NCBI RefSeq assembly: GCF_009604385.1 | Contig: NZ_WEGJ01000002.1 | Location: 124,001 to 188,000 of the forward strand | DNA from: Streptomyces smaragdinus | GTDB lineage: Bacteria > Actinomycetota > Actinomycetes > Streptomycetales > Streptomycetaceae | Length of the DNA stretch: 64,000 nt | Reading direction: 5' to 3' | Shown here: in pieces, positions 50,835 to 60,464 of the stretch | Layout of the letters: each line of letters opens with the position of its first letter | Position numbering within the stretch: position 1 is the first letter of the stretch | Notes under the pieces: generated by a model | The model's input: only the letters and a program-made list of their open reading frames with translations | Told to the model about the DNA's origin: nothing | Database searches by the model: none | Program-made: the position numbers and the translations under genes

Positions 50835-51728
50835 ATGACCACTGGTACGACACGGCAGTTGCCGCAGCTCGAGGGCGTGCGGCACAGCACCGTAGAGGTG
50901 CGGGGGGTGCGGCTGCACGTCGCGGAGGCGGGTGCCGGGGAGCCCGTACTGCTGCTGCACGGCTTCCCGCAGGACTGGTACGCCTGGCGGCGGATCATGC
51001 CGCGCCTGGCGGCGGAGTACCGGCTCATCTGCCCGGATCTCCGCGGCTTCGGCTGGTCCGAGGCGCCCGCGAAGGGCTACGACACCGACAGCCGCGTCGC
51101 GGACGTGCTCGCGCTGCTCGACGTGCTGGGCCTGGACCGGGTACGGCTGATCGGCCACGACTGGGGGGCGTGGACCGGATTTCACGCGTGCGTCGCGGCA
51201 CCGGAGCGGTTCACGCACTATCTGGCGCTGAACATGATGCACCCGTGGCCACTGCACCGGCGGCTGCTCCCGCAGTCCTGGCGCTTCTGGTACACGGCGC
51301 TGCTGGAGCAGCCGCTGCTCGGACGGTGGGTGCTGCGCCGGTGGCCGGGCTTCACCCGCCGGCTGCTGCGCAAGGGCGTGGTGGGCGAGGAGGTGTGGGA
51401 GCCGGTGGCGCTGGCCCAGTTCGTCGACGGTGCGCGGGAGCCGGGCCGGGCGCGGGCGGGTGAGGCGCTGCACCGGGCGTTCGCGCTGCGGGACATCGCC
51501 CGGCTGGCGCTGGGCCGCTACCACCGGCTGCGGCTCAGCACGCCGACGGTGATCCTCGGCGGCGCCGCGGACTTCATGCTCCCGCCCGGCGTGCTGACCC
51601 CGGCGCCGGAGTACGCGCCGGGGCTGCGGGTCGAGGTGGTGCCCGGTTGCGGGCACTACGTGCACGAGGAGCGGCCGGACGCGGTGGTGGCCGCGGCGCG
51701 GGAGCTGTTCGCGCAGACCGGACGTTGA
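50835..51728 (+). CDS. Alpha/beta hydrolase, epoxide hydrolase type
   Basis: The 297-residue hydrolase has the oxyanion block LLLHGFPQDWYAWRRIMPRLA, a nucleophile elbow VRLIGHDWGAWTGF with Asp, and the catalytic His in GCGHYVHEERPDAV. HGFP and GHDWG with Asp identify the epoxide hydrolase/dehalogenase subgroup. The cap region carries Tyr (FWYTALLEQPL) that could activate an epoxide. ATG 50835 is best placed behind GGGGAG. It converges on the end of the NRPS operon but is on the other strand, so it need not belong to it. Confidence 0.88.
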   Translation: MTTGTTRQLPQLEGVRHSTVEVRGVRLHVAEAGAGEPVLLLHGFPQDWYAWRRIMPRLAAEYRLICPDLRGFGWSEAPAKGYDTDSRVADVLALLDVLGLDRVRLIGHDWGAWTGFHACVAAPERFTHYLALNMMHPWPLHRRLLPQSWRFWYTALLEQPLLGRWVLRRWPGFTRRLLRKGVVGEEVWEPVALAQFVDGAREPGRARAGEALHRAFALRDIARLALGRYHRLRLSTPTVILGGAADFMLPPGVLTPAPEYAPGLRVEVVPGCGHYVHEERPDAVVAAARELFAQTGR

Positions 51729-51742
51729 GACCTGGGCGGCCC

Positions 51743-51771
51743 GGTCGGGAGCCGGCCACCGGCTCCCGACC
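51743..51771. terminator. Bidirectional terminator between hydrolase and NRPS operon
   Basis: A perfect 13-bp stem (51743-51755 with 51759-51771) and a 3-base loop lie between the two convergent stop codons (14 bases after one, 9 before the other). Confidence 0.85.
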
Positions 51772-51780
51772 ACGTTGCGC

Positions 51781-54700
51781 TCAGACCCCCGCCTCCGCCG
51801 GCCGGCGGGCCCGCAGCGACTGCAGCCCCACCAGGTCGTCCGGGCGCGCGTCCGGGACCTCGGCGTCGAAGCGGGACAGCGCCGGGATGCGGGCCGCGAA
51901 GGCCACCGTCGCCGCGAGGGCGAGGCCGAACAGCACGTACATCAGGCCCAGGCCGCGGCCCGCCCCCGTGCCCAGCACCTCGCCCACCGAGCCGGCCAGC
52001 GCCCCGCCCGGTTCCATCGCCGGCTGGAGCAGGGCCACCGCGCCGGGGCCCAGGAGGAGGAAGCCGACCGGCATCGTGCACCAGGCGAAGACGGTGTTCA
52101 CCGCGAAGACCCGGCCGTGGAAGCGGGCGGGGATCTTCACCTGGATGATCGTCGAGTAGATCGTGTTCATCACCGTCAGGCCCAGGAACATCCCGAACAC
52201 CGCCACCGACACCAGCGCCACCGACGGGCGCAGGCCCGTCAGTGCGCAGCACGCCGCCAGGGCGAGGAACGACAGCAGTACGCCCCGCATCCGGCGTTCC
52301 TTCGGGCCGCCCCAGATCGCCATCAGCAGCCCGCCGACCGCCAGGCCGAGGCCGCCGGCCAGCGACACCCGGGCCACGTCGGCCAACTCCGCGAAGCCCA
52401 GGACCAGGGGCTGGAAGAAGATGAACAGCGGGCCCAGCAGCAGGTTCGTCACCGCGAAGAACAGCAGCATCGCCCGGAACCCCGGCGTGCTCATCGCCAG
52501 CCGGAACCCCGCCCGGATCTCCTCGCCCATCGACTCCCGCCGCCGCCAGCCCAGCGTGGCCGGGAAGCGCAGACACACGGTGACCGTGATCGCGACGGCG
52601 TAACTGCACACGTCCGCGACGAGGATGCCCTTCAGCCCCACCGTCGTCAGCGCGAGCGTGGCCAGCAGCGGCACCGCGAACTGCACGACACCCGAGCCCG
52701 CCTGCACGAGGCCGTTGGCATGCCCCAGGAAGTGCTTCGGCGCGAGCTGCGGCACCGCCGCGCCCCACGCGATGCGCTGGAACGCCAGCGCCACCGACAG
52801 CAGCGTCATCAGCGGATACAGCGCCCCCGTCGTGAGATGCCCCGCCAGCAGCAGGATCAGCATCACCCCCTGGATCAGCAGCGCGGCGGCGTCCGCCGTC
52901 ATGATGACCCGGCGCCGGCTGTAGCGGTCGGCGACCGCGCCGGCAAGGGGGGCCGTCAGCAGGCCCGGTACGAGCGCCAGCGAGGACAGCAGGCCGAGCT
53001 GGATCAGGGACGAGCTGCCGAGGAACACCCACAGCGGCAGCGCGAACTCCGTCATCGCCGTACCCGCCAGGGACACCAACTGCCCCGCCGCCATCGCCAG
53101 GAACCGGCGCATCGAGGGCTCCGGCGGCCTCCCGTCACGGCGACCGCGACGCTCGGGTACCCCAGCAACATCGGCGGAGACATCGGCCAGCCGCCACGAC
53201 GACTCCTCCAGCGGAGTATCCGCCGCCACCGCCGTATGAACCCCCGTGACGATATCCGCCAGCTCCGCCGCACGGTACTTGAGGAAGTAGTGCCCCGCCT
53301 CGTCCAGCACGACCAGCGCCGTCTTCCGGGCCACGAAGTGCCACTCCCGGAACCGCTCCTCGGAGTACAGCGTCATGTCGTCCCGCTCGCCGACCACCGA
53401 GATCACCGGCGCCGTCAGCGGCTCCACCCGCTGCGCCATCAGCGCGGTGAAGAAGTCCTCCGCGTCCCGCGTGTCCTCCCGCATGTCCCGCACCATCCGG
53501 CGCGCCTGCTCGGGGTCGACCTCGTCCAGGCCAAGACCCAGCGACGTCAGCCAGTTGCGGTAGCGCCTGTCGCTGGTGAACCGCTCCATGGCGTCCATCG
53601 CCCGTACGACGGGCCCGCGCGGCCGGGCGAACGGGAAGATCGCGCCCGTGTACACCGCCTCCGCCGGCCGCCCGGCCGCCTGCAGCGCCAGCCCCAGGGC
53701 CACGGCCAGGGCGCCGCCCACACCGCAGTGGCCGTACACCACCAGCGGTCCCGTCACCCGCTCCTGGATCTCCGCCACCGCCGCCTCCACCAGCTCCGGC
53801 AGCGCGGCCCGGCGGCCGGTACGGCCCATCTCCTCGCCCGTGCCCGCCAGCGCGAACAGCGCGTGCCCGGGCGGCAGGGCGTCCGCCAGCGGCTGGTACA
53901 CCACCGCGCTGCCCGCGCCGTACGGCACCGCGATCACCGTCAGCTCCGGTGTGCGGCCCGGCGCCGTCGGGCGGGTCAGCTCGTGCAGCACCCGGGCCGG
54001 CCCGCGTTCGTCGGACGGGGTCGCGATCAGGGCCGCGAGGCCGCTGACCGTGGGGTGCCGGAAGAGGTCCATCAGGGTGATCCCGGCGGCCCCGGGCAGT
54101 GCCCGGCGCAGGGCCGTGATGATGCGGATCGCCAGGAGGGAGTGGCCGCCGAGGGCGAAGAAGTCGTCGTCCCGTTCGGGCAGCGGGATGCCGAGGATCT
54201 CCGCCCACACCTCCGCCACCGTCTGTTCCGTCTCCCCGACGGGTGCCCCGCCGCCGCCACCGGCGCCCAGCACCGGCGCGGGCAGCGCCCGCCGGTCGAG
54301 CTTGCCGTTGGGCCCGATGGGCAGCGCGTCCAGGACGACGTACGCCGAGGGCACCATCCAGTCGGGCAGCACCCGCCGCAGCGCCTCACGCAGAGCCGCC
54401 GGATCGGCGTCGGCCTGGACGGCGTCAACGGTGCCGTCGGGCACCGGATACGCCACCAGCCGCCGGTCCCCGGGCCGGTCCTCCCGTACGATCACCGCCG
54501 CCGCGCCCACGCCCGGCATACCCCGCAACGCGGCCTCGATCTCGCCCGGTTCGATGCGCAGGCCGTGCAGCTTGACCTGGTCGTCGGTACGGCCGAGATA
54601 CTCCACCGCACCGTCCGCGCGGTGGCGCGCGAGGTCGCCGCTGGCGTACATGCGGGCGCCGGGCGGCCCCCACGGGTCGGTGACGAAGCGTTCCGCCGTG

Positions 54701-57309
54701 AGCTCCGGGCGGTTGAGATAGCCGAGGGCCACGCCGGGGCCCGCGATGTAGATCTCGCCGGGGAGTCCGGCGGGCACGGGTTCGCGGTGCCGGTCGAGGA
54801 TGTGGATCCGCATGTTCTGTACGGGCCGGCCGATCGGCACCCGGTGCGCGCCCGTCAGGTTCTCGCGGGTGCACTGCCAGGCGGTGCAGTCGACGGACGC
54901 CTCGGTGGGCCCGTACAGATTGTGCAGCTCGCAGTCCTCGAACCGGTCGAGGAAGCGGCGCGCGAGATCGGCGGGCAACTCCTCGCCGCTGCAGATGACG
55001 CGGCGCAGCGAGGCGCACTCCCCGACGCCGTCCTCGGCGAGGAAGACGGCCAGCATGGACGGTACGAAGTGTGTGGTCGTGATCGCGTGCCGGCGTATCG
55101 CGTCGCGCAGATAGGCGCCGTCGCGGTGGCCGCCGGGGCGGGCCATGACCAGCGTCGCGCCCTCGCGCAGCGGCCAGAACAGCTCCCACACCGATACGTC
55201 GAAGCCGGTCGGCGTCTTCTGCAGGACGGCGTCGTCCTCGCCCAGGGGGTAGGCGCGCTGCATCCAGTCGAGCCGGTTGTGGATGCCCCGGTGGCCGCAG
55301 ACCACGCCCTTGGGCTGTCCGGTGGAGCCCGACGTGTAGATCACGTACGCCGGATCGTCCGGCCCCACCTCGACCGTCTCGGCCTCCGAAAAACCGTGCC
55401 ACAGCTCCGGATCGTCCAGCGACAGCACCAGCGTCCCCGCGGGCGGCTCCGGCAGCCGGCAGTGCGCGGCGTCCGAGGCCAGCAGCACCGGCGGAGCGGC
55501 GTCCGCCAGCAGCAGCGCCAGCCGTTCCGCCGGATGCTCCGGGTCCAGCGGCAGATACCCGCCGCCCGCCTTCAGCACCCCGAGCAGCGCCGCGACCAGC
55601 CCCGTCGACCGCTCCGCGCACACCCCGACCAGCGTGCCGGGACCCACGCCCTCGCGCCGCAGCCGGGCCGCCAGGACCCCGGCCCGCCGGTCGAGTTCGC
55701 CGTACGTCAGCTGATCCCCGCCGTCGGCGATCACCGCCGTCCGGTCCGGCGTACGGGCCGCCCACTCCTCGATCAGCCCGTGCAGCGTGTGGGGTCCGGG
55801 GACCTCCTGCGGCACGTCGTTCCACGTCCGGGTGACGGTCGTCCGCTCGGCGTCGTCCAGCAGCGACAGCCGCGACAGCGGCCGGTCCGGGTGGGCCACC
55901 GCCTGGCGCAGCAGCCGCTCCAGCAGCACCGGCAGCCGGGCGGCGGTCTCCCGGGAGAACAGGTCCGTGCTGTACGTGAAGAAGCCGTGCAGCCCGTCCG
56001 GCGTCTGCCGCAGATACAGCTCCAGATCGAAACGCGTCGCCCGGATCTCGAACGGCTGGTGCTCGATCTCCAGCCCCGCCCGCCGCTCCGCTCCCTCCGC
56101 GCGGTCGTAGTTGAGCAGCGTGAACGACGTCTGGAAGACGGGCGACCGGCTCGGGTCGCGCGGCAGCGCCAGCGCCCCCACCACCTGCTCGAACGGCATC
56201 TCCTGATGCGCCAGATCGGCGAGGAAACCGTCCCGCACCCGGCCCAGCAGCGTGCCGAAGTCCGGGTCCCCCGACAGATCCGCCCGCAGCGCCAGGACGT
56301 TCGCGAACAGCCCGACCAGCGGCTCCAGTTCCGGTACGAACCGGCCCGCGACGGTGGACCCGACCGCGAAGTCGTCCTGCCCCGACATCCGGGCCAGCAG
56401 CGCCTGATACGCCGCCAGCAGCGTCATGTACGGCGTCGCCCCGTGCTCCGCGCCCAGCTCCAGCACCGCCCGCGACAGCTCGGCGTCCAGCGCGATGCCC
56501 TGCCCGGCGCCGCGGAACGTGGGCTCGGCGGGGCGGGGGAAGTCCGCCGGCAGGTCCAGCGGACGCACGCCCGTGAGCCGGCCGCGCCAGTGGTCCAGGT
56601 CCGCCCGCAGGACGTCGCCGGTGTAGCGCTCGCGCTGCCAGGCGGCGAAGTCCCCGTACCGTACCGCCGGTTCGGCCTCCTGCCCGGCGGGCTCCCCGGT
56701 GGCGTAACGGTCGAGGAGTTCACGCAGGAAGAGCTCGCTGGACCAGCCGTCCGAGACGATGTGGTGGTGGACGAGGACCAGTACGTGCTCCTTGGCATCC
56801 GCCCGCAGCAGCACGGCCCGCAGCACCGGGCCGCGGGCCAGGTCGAAGGGGCGGGAGATCTCCTCGTCGATCCAGCGGGCGAGGGTGGCCTCCCGGTCGT
56901 CGTCCGCCGGGACCTCGCGCAGCACCAGATGGACGCCGCCGTCGGACGTCACCTCCACCAGGGGCCGGCCGTCCTCGTCGGACGGGAACCGCATCCGCAG
57001 GCTCTCGTGCCTGACAACCAGCTGCCGCAGGGCGTCCTCCAGGCGTTCCCGGTCCAGCGGGCCGCGCAGCCGGACGGCCTGCGGCACCGTGTACGCCGTG
57101 GAGTCCGGTACGAACCGGTCCATGAACCACAGCCGTTCCTGCGCGAACGACGGCGGCGGCTCGCTGCCCTGGGGGCGCCTCGGCACGGTGGGCGCGGGGG
57201 CGGCGGCGCGTACCCGGCGCAGCCGCCGGGCCAGCAGTTCGGCGCGCGCGGCGGCCGCCTGGGCGCCGGGGCCCTGCTCCGGCTGTGCCTGATCGGTGAA
57301 CGTACTCAT
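51781..57309 (-). CDS. Nonribosomal peptide synthetase C-A-T-TE fused to an MFS exporter
   Basis: A single 1842-residue frame encodes five domains: condensation (about 50-480, HHIVSDG at 182-188), adenylation (about 515-1000; YTSGSTGQPKG), carrier (GGHSLLAI, Ser1057), thioesterase (about 1105-1345) and a complete 12-helix MFS transporter from about residue 1400 (MRRFLAMAAGQLVSLAG). The A-domain code read by eye is DVWHISLVDK, that of serine. The TE carries GHCGVGG (Cys1195) where GXSXG is expected, with His in EAGHYF. The frame stays open from TE to MFS with no stop or start signal evident between them. The ATG overlaps the previous stop (ATGA). It should release and export the product; substrate range is inference. 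Confidence 0.92.
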   Translation of the reverse strand: MSTFTDQAQPEQGPGAQAAAARAELLARRLRRVRAAAPAPTVPRRPQGSEPPPSFAQERLWFMDRFVPDSTAYTVPQAVRLRGPLDRERLEDALRQLVVRHESLRMRFPSDEDGRPLVEVTSDGGVHLVLREVPADDDREATLARWIDEEISRPFDLARGPVLRAVLLRADAKEHVLVLVHHHIVSDGWSSELFLRELLDRYATGEPAGQEAEPAVRYGDFAAWQRERYTGDVLRADLDHWRGRLTGVRPLDLPADFPRPAEPTFRGAGQGIALDAELSRAVLELGAEHGATPYMTLLAAYQALLARMSGQDDFAVGSTVAGRFVPELEPLVGLFANVLALRADLSGDPDFGTLLGRVRDGFLADLAHQEMPFEQVVGALALPRDPSRSPVFQTSFTLLNYDRAEGAERRAGLEIEHQPFEIRATRFDLELYLRQTPDGLHGFFTYSTDLFSRETAARLPVLLERLLRQAVAHPDRPLSRLSLLDDAERTTVTRTWNDVPQEVPGPHTLHGLIEEWAARTPDRTAVIADGGDQLTYGELDRRAGVLAARLRREGVGPGTLVGVCAERSTGLVAALLGVLKAGGGYLPLDPEHPAERLALLLADAAPPVLLASDAAHCRLPEPPAGTLVLSLDDPELWHGFSEAETVEVGPDDPAYVIYTSGSTGQPKGVVCGHRGIHNRLDWMQRAYPLGEDDAVLQKTPTGFDVSVWELFWPLREGATLVMARPGGHRDGAYLRDAIRRHAITTTHFVPSMLAVFLAEDGVGECASLRRVICSGEELPADLARRFLDRFEDCELHNLYGPTEASVDCTAWQCTRENLTGAHRVPIGRPVQNMRIHILDRHREPVPAGLPGEIYIAGPGVALGYLNRPELTAERFVTDPWGPPGARMYASGDLARHRADGAVEYLGRTDDQVKLHGLRIEPGEIEAALRGMPGVGAAAVIVREDRPGDRRLVAYPVPDGTVDAVQADADPAALREALRRVLPDWMVPSAYVVLDALPIGPNGKLDRRALPAPVLGAGGGGGAPVGETEQTVAEVWAEILGIPLPERDDDFFALGGHSLLAIRIITALRRALPGAAGITLMDLFRHPTVSGLAALIATPSDERGPARVLHELTRPTAPGRTPELTVIAVPYGAGSAVVYQPLADALPPGHALFALAGTGEEMGRTGRRAALPELVEAAVAEIQERVTGPLVVYGHCGVGGALAVALGLALQAAGRPAEAVYTGAIFPFARPRGPVVRAMDAMERFTSDRRYRNWLTSLGLGLDEVDPEQARRMVRDMREDTRDAEDFFTALMAQRVEPLTAPVISVVGERDDMTLYSEERFREWHFVARKTALVVLDEAGHYFLKYRAAELADIVTGVHTAVAADTPLEESSWRLADVSADVAGVPERRGRRDGRPPEPSMRRFLAMAAGQLVSLAGTAMTEFALPLWVFLGSSSLIQLGLLSSLALVPGLLTAPLAGAVADRYSRRRVIMTADAAALLIQGVMLILLLAGHLTTGALYPLMTLLSVALAFQRIAWGAAVPQLAPKHFLGHANGLVQAGSGVVQFAVPLLATLALTTVGLKGILVADVCSYAVAITVTVCLRFPATLGWRRRESMGEEIRAGFRLAMSTPGFRAMLLFFAVTNLLLGPLFIFFQPLVLGFAELADVARVSLAGGLGLAVGGLLMAIWGGPKERRMRGVLLSFLALAACCALTGLRPSVALVSVAVFGMFLGLTVMNTIYSTIIQVKIPARFHGRVFAVNTVFAWCTMPVGFLLLGPGAVALLQPAMEPGGALAGSVGEVLGTGAGRGLGLMYVLFGLALAATVAFAARIPALSRFDAEVPDARPDDLVGLQSLRARRPAEAGV

Positions 57310-60300
57310 GCCGCCGGGTCCCCTTCCTCGAGCATGCGTCGTACCTCGTCGTCGCTGAGCGCGGCGATGTCCGCGAGCAGCAGGTCCTCCACCACGGCCG
57401 CAACCCCGGCCACCGTGGGCGCGTCGAACAGGGCGCGTACCGGCACGTCCACGCCGAGCGCGGACCGCAGCCGGGCCACCACCCGCAGCGCGAGCAGCGA
57501 ATGCCCGCCGAGGGCGAAGAAGTCCTCCGTCACCCCGACCGGCCCGGCGCCCAGCACCTCCTGCCACACCTCCGCGACCAGCAGCTCCGCGTCCGTCCGT
57601 GGCTCCACCCGGGGCGCCGCGTCCGCCGCCGGCCCGGGCGCGGGCAGCGCCGCCCGGTCGACCTTGCCGTGCGTGGTCAGCGGCAGCCGCCCCAGCATGA
57701 CCACGGCGCTGGGCACCAGATGGCCGGGCAACAGCCCCCGCAGCCGGCGGCGCACCTCCTCCCCGGCAAGCGAGGCACCGGCGGCCGGCACCACCCACGC
57801 GGCGAGGCTCTGCCGTCCGGCGTCGTCGTACAGCCCGACGACGGCCTCCGCCACGCCCGCGTCGGCCAGCAGCGCGGCCTCCACCTCGGCCGGCTCGACG
57901 CGGTGGCCGCGCACCTTGAGCTGACGGTCGGTGCGGCCCAGGAACTCCAGCGTCCCGTCCGCCCGCAGCCGCGCCAGGTCACCGGTGCGGTACATCCGCC
58001 CGCCCGCGCGGAACGGATCGCCGGTGAAGCGCTCGGCGGTGAGCTCCCGGCTGCCCGCGTAGCCGTCCGCGAGCCCGTCACCGGCCAGCCACAACTCGCC
58101 CGGCACACCCGCCGGTACGGGGCCGCGGCCGGCGTCCAGTACGTAGGCGCCGGTGGCCGCGACCGGGCGGCCGATGCCGGGACGGCGGCGGGCGTCGGCG
58201 GGGCCGAGGCGTACGGCGGTGGCGATCACGCAGGCCTCGGTGGGGCCGTACGTGTTCCACAGCTCGACCCCGTCGCCGAACCGCTCCCGCCAGGCGGCGA
58301 CGGACCGCGCGTACACCTGGTCACCGCCGATGATCACGACCCGCAGCCCGGCCGGCCACACGACCGTGTCGCCGGCCGCGACCAGCTCCTGCCAGTACGC
58401 GGTGGGCAGGTCCAGCACGGTGATCCGGCCCCCGGCCAGCCAGTCCGGCAGCTCGGCGGACGGCACGGGCGGCAGCACCACCGTCGCGCCGGAGCACAGC
58501 GCCGGGAAGATCTCCTCCACGTGCGCGTCGAAGCCCAGCGCCGCGAACTGCAGCACCCGCTCACCCGGCCCCAGCCCGTACGCCCGGCGCATCCACCCGG
58601 TCCGCACGGCCAGCGCCCGGTGCGGCACGGTGACCGCCTTGGGCACGCCGGTGGAGCCGGAGGTGTACAGGACGTACGCCGGATCCTCCGGCCGCACCCC
58701 GGGCACACCGGGGACCTCGCCGGCGTCCGCGGGCAGCTCCGTCATCACCACGGTGGGCAGACCGCCGGGCACCACCGGCCCGTCCCCCGACACCAGCAGC
58801 GCGGTCGCCTCCGCCCGGCGCACCATCGCCGCCAGCCGCTCCACCGGATGCTCCGGGTCCAGCGGCAGATAGGCGCAGCCCGCGAACAGCGCGCCGAAGA
58901 TCCCCGTGAGCGTCCGCGCCGACCGCCCGCCCACCACACCGACGGGCGTACCCGGCACGGCCCCGGCCGCCCGCAGCAGCTCCGCGACCCGCCCCGCGGC
59001 GGCACACAGCTCGCGGTACGAGAGCACCACCCCGGCCGCCTCGTCCTCCACCGCCGGCGCGTCCGGCGTGGCGGCGGCCTGCCGCAGCAGCCCCGCAACG
59101 ACGGTCTCCGTCTCGCCGCCGGACTCGTACAGCAGCGCGCCCGTCTCGTCCGGCCCGAGCAGCGACAGCCGGTCCACCGGCGTGTCCGGCTCCGCGACCG
59201 CCGCCCGCGCCAGCACCGGCAGCCGGTCCAGCAGCGCCTGCGCGTCCCCGGCGGCGAGCAGCGCCGGATCCCGCACCAGCACGAGATCGAGCCCGCCGTC
59301 CCGGAACCACCCGTCCAGCGACAGATCGAACGGCGTCGGCGGCGGGTCGGAGGGCACCGACCCGATCCGCAGCCCGGGCGCGAACTCCCCGATGCCGTCC
59401 GCCGCGCTCTCGGTGTGCAGGTTGAACCAGTGCCGGAACAGCTGCCGCTGCCCCTGGTCCCGCGCCGATCCGAGATCGCTCAGCAGCCGCTCGTACGGCA
59501 CCTGCGGATACGTCAGTGCCCCGGTGACCGTCCGCCGCGTCCGCGCCAGCAGCCCGGCGAACGACACCTCCCCGCCCAGATCGGCCCGCAGCGGCAGCAC
59601 GGCGGTGAAGCAGCCCACCAGCGCCTCGTCGACGGGGCGTTCCCGCCCGGCGAACGCGGACCCGACGATCACGTCCTCCTGCCCGGTGTGCCGCCCGACG
59701 AGGAGCTGGAACAGCGCCAGCCACGCCATGAACGGCGTACAGCCGTGCTCCTGGGCCAGCGCGGCCACGGCGTCCGCGGTCGCCGCGTCCACCCGGGTCC
59801 GGGCCGGCGCGCCGGCGCCGGCCTCGAGCGGCGCCGGTCCGGGAGGCAGCCCGGGGCCGGGCGGGTCGGCGAGCTCCGCCGTCCAGTGCGCGAGCGCGCC
59901 GTCCGCCTCCGGGCCCTCGAGCCGCGAGCGCCGCCACATCACGTGGTCGCCGAATCCGGCCTCCACAGGCTCCGGGTCAGGCGTGGTCCCGGCGGCGAAG
60001 TCCGCGTAGAAGCGGCCCAGTTCGGCCAGCAGCAGCTGGATGGACCAGCCGTCGGAGACCAGATGGTGCGCCCCGAGGAGCAGTACGTGCTCGTCCTGTG
60101 CGACCCGGTACAGCTCGGCCCGCACCAGCGGCGCCGTCTCGAGCCGGTACGGTTCCGCGCCGCGTTCACCGGCCAGCCGGAGAGCCTCCTGTCGGTCCCG
60201 TACCTCGTGCCGGACGAGCTCGGGCCCGAGCGCGGTGACCCGCTGCACGGGCGTGCCGTCCTCGCCGGACTCGGCGAAGCAGGTGCGCAGCGGCTCGTGC

Positions 60301-60464
60301 CGGCCGGCCACCGCGTGCAGCGCGCGGGCGAGCGCGTCCGCGTCGAGGGGGCCGTGCAGGGTGCGGACGGTGGCCAGGTTCTCGGACGTGTCGTCCGGGT
60401 CGATCCGGTGCAGGAACCACATCCGTTCCTGTACGGGAGTCAGCGGATATTCGGCGTCAGCCAT
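57306..60464 (-). CDS. Nonribosomal peptide synthetase module C-A-T
   Basis: The 1052-residue module has condensation (HHLVSDG at 133-139), adenylation (YTSGSTGVPKAV near residue 600) and carrier (GGHSLLAL, Ser about 986) domains, with a short C-terminal tail that may dock to the next protein. The specificity residues read by eye give DAEDIGTVIK. That is closest to lysine codes such as DAESIGSVCK, so a basic amino acid is likely but not certain. The ATG lies 8 bases inside the end of the previous gene, with GAGGAG upstream. It transfers its amino acid to the donor thioester and passes the chain to the serine module. Confidence 0.93.
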   Translation of the reverse strand: MADAEYPLTPVQERMWFLHRIDPDDTSENLATVRTLHGPLDADALARALHAVAGRHEPLRTCFAESGEDGTPVQRVTALGPELVRHEVRDRQEALRLAGERGAEPYRLETAPLVRAELYRVAQDEHVLLLGAHHLVSDGWSIQLLLAELGRFYADFAAGTTPDPEPVEAGFGDHVMWRRSRLEGPEADGALAHWTAELADPPGPGLPPGPAPLEAGAGAPARTRVDAATADAVAALAQEHGCTPFMAWLALFQLLVGRHTGQEDVIVGSAFAGRERPVDEALVGCFTAVLPLRADLGGEVSFAGLLARTRRTVTGALTYPQVPYERLLSDLGSARDQGQRQLFRHWFNLHTESAADGIGEFAPGLRIGSVPSDPPPTPFDLSLDGWFRDGGLDLVLVRDPALLAAGDAQALLDRLPVLARAAVAEPDTPVDRLSLLGPDETGALLYESGGETETVVAGLLRQAAATPDAPAVEDEAAGVVLSYRELCAAAGRVAELLRAAGAVPGTPVGVVGGRSARTLTGIFGALFAGCAYLPLDPEHPVERLAAMVRRAEATALLVSGDGPVVPGGLPTVVMTELPADAGEVPGVPGVRPEDPAYVLYTSGSTGVPKAVTVPHRALAVRTGWMRRAYGLGPGERVLQFAALGFDAHVEEIFPALCSGATVVLPPVPSAELPDWLAGGRITVLDLPTAYWQELVAAGDTVVWPAGLRVVIIGGDQVYARSVAAWRERFGDGVELWNTYGPTEACVIATAVRLGPADARRRPGIGRPVAATGAYVLDAGRGPVPAGVPGELWLAGDGLADGYAGSRELTAERFTGDPFRAGGRMYRTGDLARLRADGTLEFLGRTDRQLKVRGHRVEPAEVEAALLADAGVAEAVVGLYDDAGRQSLAAWVVPAAGASLAGEEVRRRLRGLLPGHLVPSAVVMLGRLPLTTHGKVDRAALPAPGPAADAAPRVEPRTDAELLVAEVWQEVLGAGPVGVTEDFFALGGHSLLALRVVARLRSALGVDVPVRALFDAPTVAGVAAVVEDLLLADIAALSDDEVRRMLEEGDPAA

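Noticed and set aside
51775-57924. A 2049-codon plus-strand open frame covering the NRPS-MFS gene
   Set aside because: It is the antisense shadow of the NRPS, rich in Arg/Gln/His/Pro low-complexity, with no domain; long antisense frames are expected at this GC.
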